From Pseudomonadota bacterium (GTDB lineage: Bacteria > Myxococcota > Myxococcia > Myxococcales > Myxococcaceae), in assembly GCA_023423535.1 (NCBI GenBank), contig JAFAFL010000042.1, positions 1-64,000 on the forward strand: 64,000 nt of DNA. Direction: 5' to 3'. Below, in pieces: positions 1 through 7,280 of the stretch. The notes below the pieces were generated by a model, which ran no database searches, was not told the DNA's origin, and was given only the letters and a program-made list of their open reading frames with translations. The position numbers and the translations under genes were made by a program. Each line of letters starts with the position of its first letter. The stretch's first letter is position 1.

Positions 1-2
1 AC

Positions 3-629
3 AACACGACGGGCGCCCCGCGCGCGAGCGACGTGCTGCTATTCGGCGGCGCGCCCGCCGCGGCGCGGGCCACGACGCTGACCCTGGCGGGCGCGGACGG
101 CCGGATGGAGGAGGTGCCCTGGGACGCGCTGCTCATCCTCGAGTCGGCGGGCGTGGCGGCGGCGCTGAACCAGAGCGTGAAGCTCGTCATCGGCCGCGAG
201 CGCCCCTTCGCCTACGCGCTGCCGGACGCGGAGAAGGGCCTCGTCGACGAGCCGTACGACAACAACCTCAGCTTCTACTCGGGGCACGCGACCGTGACCT
301 TCGCGCTGGCGGCGTCCACCGCGACCGTGGCCCGGATGCGAGGCCGCAAGGGCGCGGCGTGGGCCTGGGCGGTGGGCATGCCGATCGCGGCGACGACGGC
401 CTACCTGCGCCTCGCGGGCGACAAGCACTACCTCAGCGACGTGACGGTGGGCGCAGTGGCGGGCACGGCGATCGGCGTGCTCGTGCCGGCGGTGCACGAC
501 TGGATGGCCTTCCGCACCGCGGGCGCGCAGAGCTCGAGGCGCGGCGGCAGGCCCTCCGCGGTGACGACCTCCGCCGGCTTCGTGCCGCTTCCCGGCGGCG
601 GCGCGGGCACCTTCGCGATGCGCTGGTAG
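3..629 (+). CDS. PAP2-family membrane-associated phosphatase, 5' end outside window
   Basis: The open frame runs in from the left edge, so the N-terminus is missing; a GTG at 33 is in frame but probably internal. The three PAP2 signature blocks are visible: a KxxxxxxRP element (K..GRERP), SFYSGHA corresponding to the PSGH block with its catalytic histidine, and YLRLAGDKHYLSD corresponding to SRxxxxxHxxxD. These residues form the vanadium-haloperoxidase-like active site that hydrolyses phosphomonoesters or lipid pyrophosphates at the membrane. Hydrophobic stretches around the second and third blocks fit membrane helices. A LpxL-like acyltransferase follows after 6 bases, so a role in envelope lipid metabolism is plausible. 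The substrate (undecaprenyl pyrophosphate, phosphatidic acid or other) cannot be told from sequence. Confidence 0.85.
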   Translation, partial: NTTGAPRASDVLLFGGAPAAARATTLTLAGADGRMEEVPWDALLILESAGVAAALNQSVKLVIGRERPFAYALPDAEKGLVDEPYDNNLSFYSGHATVTFALAASTATVARMRGRKGAAWAWAVGMPIAATTAYLRLAGDKHYLSDVTVGAVAGTAIGVLVPAVHDWMAFRTAGAQSSRRGGRPSAVTTSAGFVPLPGGGAGTFAMRW

Positions 630-635
630 CGACCG

Positions 636-1583
636 ATGTCGTCTGCCACTCCGCCGCGCCCGCCACGTCCGCTGATGCCAGAGGTGGGGCCCCTGGGCCG
701 CCTCTTCGCGGGACTGGTGGTGGGTGGGCTCTCGTCCCTGTCGCGGCCGGCGCTGCAGCGGCTCGCGGCGTTCGTCGGCGGGCTGGCGTGGCTGCTGGGC
801 ATCCGGCGGAAGCTGACGCTGGACAACCTGAGGAGGGCACTGCCGGAGCTCACCGAGAGCCGGCGGCGCGAGATCGCAAAGGGCGCGTACCGGAACATGG
901 CGCTCGCCGCGCTGGAGTCGCTCGTCTCCGCGAGCGTGCCGGACGAAGCGCTCGAGGCGGTCGTCACGCTGGAGAACTTCGAGCTGATGGAGCAGATGCG
1001 CGCGGAGGGCCGGGGCGTTCTCGTCGCCACCGCGCACCTCGGCAGCTGGGAGCTCCTCGGCGAGGTGCTCTGCCGCCGCGGCCTGCCCCTTCACGCGGTG
1101 GTACGGCCGCTGAGTGGGGCGATCAACGCGCGCATCATCCAGAGCCGGTTGGACGCGGGCATCCACCTCATCCACCCGCGCGGGGCGGTGAACGCCAGCG
1201 TGCAGGCCCTCCGCGAGGGCGCCGTGGTGGCGATGCTCGTGGACCAGGTCATCGGCCCGAAGCACGGCGTGTTCGTTCCCTTCTTCGGCAGACCCGCGAG
1301 CACCAACCCGGCGATCGCGCTCGCGGCAAAGCGCTCCGGGGCCCCGGTGCTCGTGGGCGTCGGCGTGCGCGAGGGCGACTCGTTGCGGTTGCACTTCGAG
1401 GGCCCGTTCCCCGTGCCCGACACCGGCGACCTGCAGGAGGACCTGCGCCTGCACACCGAGCAGATCACCGCCGCCCTGGAGAAGTGGATCCGCCGCCATC
1501 CCGACCAGTGGATGTGGTTGCACCGGCGGTGGAAGGTCCAGCCGCCGCCCGCCGCGTCGCCGGGCGAACCCGGACTCACATGA
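636..1583 (+). CDS. LpxL/HtrB-like lysophospholipid/lipid A acyltransferase
   Basis: A 315-residue protein of the family that transfers acyl chains onto lipid A precursors at the inner membrane. The diagnostic HxxxxD/E motif is HLGSWE near residue 131. It is followed by a VDQ block (residues 205-207), a PFFGRPAS block near 220, and the C-terminal HPDQWMWLHRRWK signature typical of LpxL/LpxM relatives. A hydrophobic N-terminal segment (about residues 20-50) fits a membrane anchor. The length matches the family (about 300). It starts 7 bases after the PAP2 gene, suggesting a two-gene unit, and its last 8 bases overlap the end of the convergent minus-strand gene. Acyl specificity cannot be predicted; it could also act on another glycolipid. 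Confidence 0.88.
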   Translation: MSSATPPRPPRPLMPEVGPLGRLFAGLVVGGLSSLSRPALQRLAAFVGGLAWLLGIRRKLTLDNLRRALPELTESRRREIAKGAYRNMALAALESLVSASVPDEALEAVVTLENFELMEQMRAEGRGVLVATAHLGSWELLGEVLCRRGLPLHAVVRPLSGAINARIIQSRLDAGIHLIHPRGAVNASVQALREGAVVAMLVDQVIGPKHGVFVPFFGRPASTNPAIALAAKRSGAPVLVGVGVREGDSLRLHFEGPFPVPDTGDLQEDLRLHTEQITAALEKWIRRHPDQWMWLHRRWKVQPPPAASPGEPGLT

Positions 1584-3498
1584 AGGCCAGCCCGATCGAC
1601 AGCTCGATCCAGTGGGCCTCGATGCGCGGACGTGTGTCCCGCAGCGGCACGCGTCCATCGAGCAGTCGAAGCGGCATCCGGTATGACAGGCTGACCTCCA
1701 GCGGCAGGCGGATCCAGCCTTCCGGCAGCACGCTCACGCCCACGTTCGGTCCCACGCCCAGGAATGGTGAAGCGCCCTTGTCGAAATCGCCGAGCCCGGC
1801 GTAGGCGAACGGGCCCGCGTTGACGAGGAACCGCGCCGCCCAGCGCCAGTGGAACATGTAGGAGAACTCGCCGGTGAGCTGAGACTGCTCGCCGCTGCCG
1901 AGCCTCGCGAGCAGGCCCAGGTGGTAGCTCGTCATCCAGTTCGCGCGCGAGTCCAACTCGGAGAGGAACACGGTGCGCACGCCCACTTGCGGCGGCCCAC
2001 CTGCGGCATCCACCGAGGTGCTGAAGAGGAACGACTGGTACGAGAACGGGGGCGGCGGCGTGGGCAGCGTCCCGCGATCGAGAAGCCCGACCGCCGAAGG
2101 CCCGCGTCCCGAGCCCGGCGGCGAGACGATGAGGTGCCGGCGCACGAACGGATCGTCGTCATCGCCACGCGCCCAGTGCACGAGCGACGCCGCCGTGGCC
2201 GCCGTCAGCACCGCGCGCTGCCGGCGGAGGATGCAGTGGGTGACCGCCTCGGGCGAAGAGGCCTGAGAAGCTCCCTCGTTGCACACCGCCTCCGGCACCG
2301 GCGTGTCGAGCAGGAACCCATCGCCGAAGAGCACCAGCTCCTCCGAGCCTTCGGTCGTGGTCACGCGCGCCGGAACGCCGTTCACCCCGTCCGCGTCGTG
2401 CTCGTAGCGGCTGCGGCGCAGGTCGTACGCGAGCCGCTGCACGCGCACGTGACCGCCGGAGAGCCCGTCTTGCAGGTAGTGGAGGCCCGCGCCCTCGAAC
2501 ACCAGCGACACGAACGGGGTCACCAACGCGCGGGAGAGCGCCTCACGCGCGGGGCCTGAAGTGCCCTTCAGCACGTCCACGAAAGCCTGCACCGGCGCCA
2601 CGCGTTCGGCAGGCGCCCGCGAGGCCCAGGAGAGCACCCGCAGCCGCAACCTCTCCGAGACGACGCGGCAGGCCTCGGCGTCCCTCGGCACCTCGTCGCC
2701 GAGCCCCTTCGCCAGCGACCGGTAGAGCCTGCGCGCCTCGGGAAGCACCTCTTCGCACGACGCTTCGGAGAGGTCTCGCGCGGTGGCGTGGAAGCCGCGC
2801 CAGTGCCCGTGGGCCTCGGCGCCGAAGTGCCCGTGGTTGTGCAGCACGAGGTCGAGGTACTGCGGGTTGTCGAAGCTGTACGCGCCCGCCGGATCCGAGA
2901 CCACCTTGCGCACCGGCGCCCGCGCGAGCGGAGAGAGCCGCTGCTCGCCCGCGCCCACCGCTTGCGCGGAAGATTGCTCCCGCATCTCCGCATAGAGGAG
3001 GTCCCAGCGCAGCGGCACGCGGGTCTCGCAGCCGTCCTCGGCCACGTCGCTCACCACGCCGCCCGCGTCTCCGGTGCGCGCAAGCCACCTCAAGGTGCGC
3101 GTGGTCAGCCCTTCGCCCGCCGCCTGCGGCACGCCCCGGACCGCGCCCCACGACGCCAAGTGATCCGGCAGCGCCGAAAAGTCGCCGAGGGTGATCGCAT
3201 GGTCGCCCGACTCCGCCGGCGGCTCCTCGAGGAGGTTCACCGAACCCTCCAGCTGCTTGTAGCCGCGCTCGCAGTAGGGCCGGTCCCACTTCGCGGGGCA
3301 CATGAGCGACAGCGCGAGGTACCGCGCCGCGAGCCTCTCGTCCGAGATCACCCCGCCCGCCTCGCGCGCGAGCTCTCGCTGCGCCACGTCACAGGCCGCG
3401 TCGGTGGTGAAGGAGTGCTCGACGTAGTCGAAGCCGGGGGCCGGCCCCGCGTACAGGACGACGGACAGGAGCGACGAGACCGCGAAAGCGCGCAGCAT
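1576..3498 (-). CDS. Exported zinc phospholipase C-like protein with probable C-terminal beta-barrel
   Basis: About 640 residues beginning with a classical signal peptide (MLRAFAVSSLLSVVLYAG). An upstream GTG at 3549 with a GGAG site is an alternative start that would lengthen the n-region by 17 residues. Near residue 220 there is a histidine-rich stretch (LHNHGHFGAEAHGHW), and near 340 the block HYLQDGLSGGH. The latter resembles the H-x3-D-x-G-H arrangement of zinc-dependent phospholipase C / S1-P1 nuclease folds. The last roughly 180 residues alternate polar and aromatic residues and end in ELSIGLAFM, as in outer-membrane barrels. It is convergent with the acyltransferase and divergent from the glycosyltransferase at 3603. 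The catalytic assignment is inference from motifs only. Confidence 0.6.
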   Translation of the reverse strand: MLRAFAVSSLLSVVLYAGPAPGFDYVEHSFTTDAACDVAQRELAREAGGVISDERLAARYLALSLMCPAKWDRPYCERGYKQLEGSVNLLEEPPAESGDHAITLGDFSALPDHLASWGAVRGVPQAAGEGLTTRTLRWLARTGDAGGVVSDVAEDGCETRVPLRWDLLYAEMREQSSAQAVGAGEQRLSPLARAPVRKVVSDPAGAYSFDNPQYLDLVLHNHGHFGAEAHGHWRGFHATARDLSEASCEEVLPEARRLYRSLAKGLGDEVPRDAEACRVVSERLRLRVLSWASRAPAERVAPVQAFVDVLKGTSGPAREALSRALVTPFVSLVFEGAGLHYLQDGLSGGHVRVQRLAYDLRRSRYEHDADGVNGVPARVTTTEGSEELVLFGDGFLLDTPVPEAVCNEGASQASSPEAVTHCILRRQRAVLTAATAASLVHWARGDDDDPFVRRHLIVSPPGSGRGPSAVGLLDRGTLPTPPPPFSYQSFLFSTSVDAAGGPPQVGVRTVFLSELDSRANWMTSYHLGLLARLGSGEQSQLTGEFSYMFHWRWAARFLVNAGPFAYAGLGDFDKGASPFLGVGPNVGVSVLPEGWIRLPLEVSLSYRMPLRLLDGRVPLRDTRPRIEAHWIELSIGLAFM

Positions 3499-3602
3499 AT
3501 GGACGCGGATGCCTACCGCTCCTGCGCGCGCAAAGCGACCGCCACGCACGAGGACTCCGGGATATAGAGTCCGCGCAGACTGCAGCGGGAGGGCTGTCCG
3601 TC

Positions 3603-4388
3603 GTGAGAAGAGCCGAGGCCGGTGGCGTGGTGGGCACGGAAGACGCGGTCCGGGTCCTGGGCGTGGACTTTCTCGACTGGACGATGCCGCAGGCGCTGGA
3701 GCGGATCGCAGCCGAGCTCGAGCGCTCCTCCGGCCCCGCGCGCGCGGTCTATTTCGTCAACGCCGCCACCCTGAACCTCGCCACCGAACGCCCCGAGTAC
3801 CGCGCGGTCCTCAACGAGGGTGACTACGTCTTCGGCGACGGCACCGGCGTCCGCATGGGCGCGCGGATGCTCCACGGCGTGCACCTGCGCGACAACGTCA
3901 ACGGCACCGACCTCACGCCGGCGCTGCTCTCGTCGAACGTCGGCAAGGGGCTGCGCTACTTCCTTCTCGGCGCCACGCCCGAAGCCATCGAGCGCGCCGC
4001 GCGGAGGGCCCGCGAGCTCTTCCCCCACTGGGTGCAGGCCGGCCACCACCACGGCTACCTCAACGACCCCGCGGTGAACGAGGCGGCGCTGGCGAAGGTG
4101 AACGCGTCTGGGTCGCACCTGCTGCTGGTGGGCATGGGCAACCCGCTGCAGGAGACCTGGATCCACAATCATCGCGACCGCCTCGACGTGCGCGTGGCGA
4201 TGGGCATCGGCGGGCTCTTCACCTACTGGTCCGGGGACCTCGACCGCGCGCCGGAGTGGATGCGGAAGATCGGCCAGGAGTGGCTGCACATCCTCCTCTC
4301 GCAGCCGCACAAGGCGGGGCGCTACCTCAAGGGCAACCCGCTGTTCCTCGCGCGCGTGATGAAGGAGCGGGTGCTCGGCGCGCGCTGA
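3603..4388 (+). CDS. WecG/TagA/CpsF family glycosyltransferase (GT26)
   Basis: A 261-residue GT26 family enzyme. Members transfer N-acetylmannosamine(-uronic acid) or related sugars to undecaprenyl-linked acceptors during polysaccharide or teichoic acid assembly. Family hallmarks are present: a YFVNAATLNLA block, GDGTGVR with Asp79 as the likely catalytic residue, NVNGTDL, and LLVGMGNPLQETW followed by GIGGLFTYWSGD. The GTG start is preceded by GGGAGGG nine bases upstream. Length is normal (about 240-260). The gene stands alone and diverges from the phospholipase-like gene. A role in a surface polysaccharide is likely, but the specific glycan is unknown. Confidence 0.92.
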   Translation: MRRAEAGGVVGTEDAVRVLGVDFLDWTMPQALERIAAELERSSGPARAVYFVNAATLNLATERPEYRAVLNEGDYVFGDGTGVRMGARMLHGVHLRDNVNGTDLTPALLSSNVGKGLRYFLLGATPEAIERAARRARELFPHWVQAGHHHGYLNDPAVNEAALAKVNASGSHLLLVGMGNPLQETWIHNHRDRLDVRVAMGIGGLFTYWSGDLDRAPEWMRKIGQEWLHILLSQPHKAGRYLKGNPLFLARVMKERVLGAR

Positions 4389-4406
4389 GCCTTCGCCAAA
4401 GAGACG

Positions 4407-4438
4407 CCCCGCCGAGCCCTGTGGCAGGCGCGGCGGGG
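4407..4438. terminator. Inverted repeat between convergent genes
   Basis: CCCCGCCG (4407-4414) pairs with CGGCGGGG (4431-4438) across a 16-base loop, between the ends of the glycosyltransferase and the acidic exported protein. It may act as a bidirectional transcription stop, but no T-tract follows it. Confidence 0.4.
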
Positions 4439-4479
4439 AGCCTCCCGTGACCTTCGGGATGCACGTCAGCGTCAGCTTG

Positions 4480-5232
4480 TCAGCGCACGTCGCTCGGCGA
4501 GGGGAGCGGTGAGCCGGGACCGGGCTCGTCACCTTCGGGGATGAGGCCCGGCTGGCGTCCCGAGGTATCGCCCGGATCGAACACCGCGCCGCCGCGACCG
4601 GTGTCTTCCCCTGAATCCGAATCAGCATCGCTCTGCGGCTGCGCGGAGCCCTCGTCGCCTGCGCCGCCCGTCCCGAAGTCGTCCTGCGCCGGCCTCCCAC
4701 CCGCGTCGCGTTCGTTGCCCATGATCGAAGGATCCGCCGCCGGCCCGCGCAGCTCCTCCCCCGGCACCGGCTCGAAGTCCGACGCCGGCTCTTCCGGCGC
4801 GTTTCCTTCCGTCCCCGCGCCCCCCACGCCGCCGCCCTCCGCGCCCGGGAAGTCGCGCAGGCTCTGGTGATCCGGCCGGTCGCGCTCCTGCGTCTGTCCA
4901 CTCCCGCCCGCCTGGCCGCTCCCGCCGGCCGCGTCCTCCGGACCCGCCGAGGGCTGCCGCCGGATCTCCCGCTCCTCGATCGGCTCCTCGAAGCCCGAGC
5001 CTCCGGTGCCGTCCGGCTCGCCGATCCCCACGTCCTCTTCGGTAGGAGAGCGGCTGCCGGGCGCGACCTCGATCTCGTCCTCGAGCACCTCGGGCTGCGT
5101 GTCCTCGCTCCGGAGGTCCTCGTGGGTGGTCCCTCGCACGCTGTCGGGCGTCGAGGACTCGGGGCTGGAGAGGGCCAGCGCCGGCGCAGCGAACAGGGCC
5201 GCCGCGGCGCAGAAGGCCACGAACCGCTTCAT
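4480..5232 (-). CDS. Acidic, low-complexity exported protein of unknown function
   Basis: A 250-residue protein with a clear signal peptide (MKRFVAFCAAAALFAAPALA). The mature part is strongly acidic and built of Asp, Glu, Gly, Pro, Ser and Thr with almost no hydrophobic residues, so it is probably disordered in the periplasm or outside the cell. Short GGSGQ and EEP-like segments recur. No catalytic motif or known domain is recognised. A 141-base gap separates its start from the divergent gene at 5374 and must hold promoters for one or both. Its link to the secretion genes is only positional. Confidence 0.7.
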   Translation of the reverse strand: MKRFVAFCAAAALFAAPALALSSPESSTPDSVRGTTHEDLRSEDTQPEVLEDEIEVAPGSRSPTEEDVGIGEPDGTGGSGFEEPIEEREIRRQPSAGPEDAAGGSGQAGGSGQTQERDRPDHQSLRDFPGAEGGGVGGAGTEGNAPEEPASDFEPVPGEELRGPAADPSIMGNERDAGGRPAQDDFGTGGAGDEGSAQPQSDADSDSGEDTGRGGAVFDPGDTSGRQPGLIPEGDEPGPGSPLPSPSDVR

Positions 5233-5373
5233 GGATCACCTCGCGATGTCGAAAAGTCGTCTCTCTCCAAGCTAGGTGCGCGCCGCCTCCGCTGCGCCCG
5301 CCGCCCGTCTTCCCGGTCCCTCTGCGGGCCGCCGCCTTGAAAGCGCCGCGGTTTTGCGTCTAGCGTTCTGCAC

Positions 5374-5655
5374 ATGGCATCTCCGAAGGCGCAGGCGGGG
5401 CAGGGGCAGCAGGTTTCGCAGGACGTCACCCTCTATCCGGTGGTCGAGGCCTTCGTGGAGCGCGCCTCCCCCGACGACGTGGGCCATTTCTTCCAGTCGG
5501 TGAAGGACGGCCTGCAGGCCCTCAAGGGCCCGCGCGCGGAGCAGGCGAAGAAGATCCAGTCGGCGATCGAGCGGACGGAGGAGCTCCTCCACCACCTGCT
5601 GCAAGTGCGCGAAAAGATTGAGGCGGAGCGCAAGCCCGCCCAGCGCGCGCGCTGA
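5374..5655 (+). CDS. Small helical protein at the head of the secretion cluster
   Basis: A 93-residue, mostly alpha-helical charged protein. The second half (from about residue 50, EQAKKIQSAIERTEELL onwards) has coiled-coil character and a basic tail. No signal peptide or cysteine is present. It lies 89 bases before the first needle-like gene and ahead of a separate promoter, so it may be the first gene of the type III cluster. Size and helicity would suit a small secretion chaperone or co-chaperone, but no family is recognised and the role is inference. Confidence 0.65.
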   Translation: MASPKAQAGQGQQVSQDVTLYPVVEAFVERASPDDVGHFFQSVKDGLQALKGPRAEQAKKIQSAIERTEELLHHLLQVREKIEAERKPAQRAR

Positions 5656-5678
5656 TCCCCCTGAAATTCGGGGCGAGG

Positions 5679-5706
5679 GCGCAACCGCCGGACCCCTGCT
5701 GCGATA
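5679..5706 (+). promoter_or_regulatory. Putative sigma-28-type promoter of needle-like gene 1
   Basis: GCAACC (5679-5684), 16 bases, then GATAAT (5701-5706). The same elements with the same 16-base spacing precede the two other needle-like genes (29363-29390 and 30226-30253). GATAA matches the core of the sigma-28 -10 element (GCCGATAA), and a sigma-28-family factor is encoded at 7281. The start codon lies 38 bases after the -10. Confidence 0.6.
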
Positions 5707-5744
5707 ATTGAATTGAGACGCCCACCCGGCACTTGGAGGCTCAC

Positions 5745-6335
5745 ATGGCAGGCATCAACCCCATCAACCCGAACAACTCCTCGGTCCGGATGTCGACGAA
5801 CATGTCCATCGACCGGCAGACGCCGAAGACGGACTTCGGCAACCGCGTGAAGGCGGGCATGGACACGGCGGCCAGCGCGGTCGCGACCGGCGCGGCGGTG
5901 GCGGCGCCCTTCGTTCCGGGCGGCGCGATCGTCTCGGCGGCGGTCTCCTCCGTCGGCACCATGTCGGCCGGCACCCAGCAGGGCGCGGTGGCCACGCAGT
6001 ACAGTGGCTTCTCGGCGATGCCGGCCCCCACGGGCTCGAGCACCCCGGGCTCGCTCTCCACCACCGTCCCCACCGGCGGCGGCGCGGGCGCTCCCACGGC
6101 CCCGGTCGTCGGCTCCACCCTCGGCGGCGGCGCCCCCAGCGTCGTCCCCAACGCCGCGGCGGGCGGCGCGGTGAGCGGCTTCAACGCGGACCTCGAGTCC
6201 ATGCGCCGCACGAACCTCGAGCTCATGCAGTCGCAGATGGCGATGCAGCGTGAGAACCAGGTCTTCACCACCGTGTCCAACGTGCTGAAGGTCCGGCACG
6301 ACACGGTGAAGAACACCATCCAGAACGTCCGCTAG
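5745..6335 (+). CDS. Needle-like type III secreted protein 1 (SctF-like C-terminal helix, extended)
   Basis: A 196-residue protein; ATG 5745 is chosen because GGAGG lies at 5735-5739. The N-terminal third is polar and Asn/Ser/Thr-rich. The middle is Ala/Gly/Pro-rich low complexity. The last roughly 40 residues form an amphipathic helix ending NTIQNVR. This end parallels the C-terminus of the needle proteins PrgI and MxiH (which end IIQNFR) and of the two paralogues at 29446 and 30304 (ending VIQNIR). Needle subunits are normally about 80 residues, so this is more than twice the size. There is no Sec signal, as expected for a type III substrate. A terminator follows, then a TPR chaperone gene. 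It may be a needle, filament or tip subunit; function is inferred. Confidence 0.65.
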   Translation: MAGINPINPNNSSVRMSTNMSIDRQTPKTDFGNRVKAGMDTAASAVATGAAVAAPFVPGGAIVSAAVSSVGTMSAGTQQGAVATQYSGFSAMPAPTGSSTPGSLSTTVPTGGGAGAPTAPVVGSTLGGGAPSVVPNAAAGGAVSGFNADLESMRRTNLELMQSQMAMQRENQVFTTVSNVLKVRHDTVKNTIQNVR

Positions 6336-6361
6336 GCTAAGCTTCGGCGGATGGTTTCGCG

Positions 6362-6393
6362 AAGGGCGGCCCATCGGACGGGTCGCCCTTTTG
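6362..6393 (+). terminator. Terminator/attenuator between needle-like gene 1 and its chaperone gene
   Basis: AAGGGCG (6362-6368) pairs with CGCCCTT (6384-6390), with further pairing inside (GCCC/GGGT), followed by a T-run. The TPR gene starts only 17 bases later with no obvious promoter of its own, so the element probably lowers readthrough from the secreted-protein gene into the chaperone gene. Confidence 0.75.
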
Positions 6394-6409
6394 CCGTTTG
6401 AGGAGCGTC

Positions 6410-6841
6410 ATGTCGGAGATCGCAAGCAGCGTCGTTCCCCTCTCGAAGCACCAGGCCCAGCTCATGCTCGAGGCCGGCTATGTCTGGATGGACATGGGCC
6501 AGTTCGACAAGGCGAAGGAGGTCTTCCAGGGCGCCGCGGCGCTGATGCCGCGGAGCGAAGTGCCGCAGCTCGCGCTGGGGACCCTCGAGTTCTCGCAAGG
6601 CCGCCACGACAAGGCGCTGCAGGCCTACCGCTCGGCGCAAAGGCTCGCGCCGAAGAGCGGGCTGCCCCGGGCGCACGCGGCGGAGGCGCTGTTCTTCCTC
6701 GGCAAGCCGGACGAGGCGCTGAAGGAGATCAAGGCGGCGATGGACGTGGAGCCGGAAGGTGACGGCGCGCGGCTGGCGAGGGCGCTGCTCGAGGCGAAGG
6801 AGGCTGGCGCGCTGCCGGCAGCCGGCGCAAAGAAGAAGTAG
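6410..6841 (+). CDS. TPR protein, SycD/LcrH-like secretion chaperone
   Basis: A 143-residue protein; ATG 6410 has AGGAG at 6401-6405. Three tetratricopeptide repeats fill residues 15-125 (for example AGYVWMDMGQFDKAKEVFQG, then LGTLEFSQGRHDKALQAYRS). The tail is Lys-rich (AKKK). The size and repeat layout match class II type III chaperones such as LcrH/SycD, which keep translocators or needle subunits soluble in the cytoplasm. It sits just after the needle-like gene and its terminator, so that protein is the likely client. Three further TPR proteins lie in the second secretion segment. Confidence 0.75.
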   Translation: MSEIASSVVPLSKHQAQLMLEAGYVWMDMGQFDKAKEVFQGAAALMPRSEVPQLALGTLEFSQGRHDKALQAYRSAQRLAPKSGLPRAHAAEALFFLGKPDEALKEIKAAMDVEPEGDGARLARALLEAKEAGALPAAGAKKK

Positions 6842-6863
6842 GCTCGGGCCGGAAGGAGGAAGC

Positions 6864-7265
6864 ATGTCGGTCGGCGGCATTCGCGGAGGCGGTGGAAAGG
6901 GGCGCGCGGGCGGGCCGAAGGGCGCGTCCGGCAAGGGCTCCGCATCGAAGGCCGGCTTTGGCGGGAAGGTGTCGGGCGCGGAAGGGGCGGATGCCTCGCA
7001 GGGGCTCGTCGGTCCCTCCGGCGCCGCGGGGAGCGCCAACGTCGGCGGGGTCGATCCGGTGACCGCGCAGGCGCTGGAGTTGGCAAGACAGCTCCGGTCG
7101 GGTGAAATCGCTTCGAAGGAGGAGGCCACGAAGAAGCTCGTGGCGGACATCCTCAAGGAGAAGCTCCGGATGCAGTCGAAGGCGCTCACCGCCAAGATCG
7201 CGGACCAGCTTCAGGACGACCCCAGGCTGCAGCAGGCGCTCGAGCGTCTGTGGCAGAAGGGCTAG
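6864..7265 (+). CDS. Small helical protein upstream of the sigma factor; anti-sigma candidate
   Basis: A 133-residue protein; ATG 6864 follows GGAAGGAGG. Residues 1-60 are Gly/Ala/Ser/Lys-rich and probably disordered. Residues about 62-133 form a helical domain (ALELARQLRSGEI, KKLVADILKEKL, DDPRLQQALERLW). Helical modules with an LxSGEI-type turn occur in myxobacterial proteins of unknown role. The arrangement of a disordered N-terminus and helical C-terminus, 15 bases before a sigma-28-like gene, also recalls FlgM, the secreted anti-sigma factor of flagella. The FlgM idea is a hypothesis; sequence similarity is too weak to claim it. Confidence 0.55.
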   Translation: MSVGGIRGGGGKGRAGGPKGASGKGSASKAGFGGKVSGAEGADASQGLVGPSGAAGSANVGGVDPVTAQALELARQLRSGEIASKEEATKKLVADILKEKLRMQSKALTAKIADQLQDDPRLQQALERLWQKG

Positions 7266-7280
7266 GGGCGGGACGACCAC

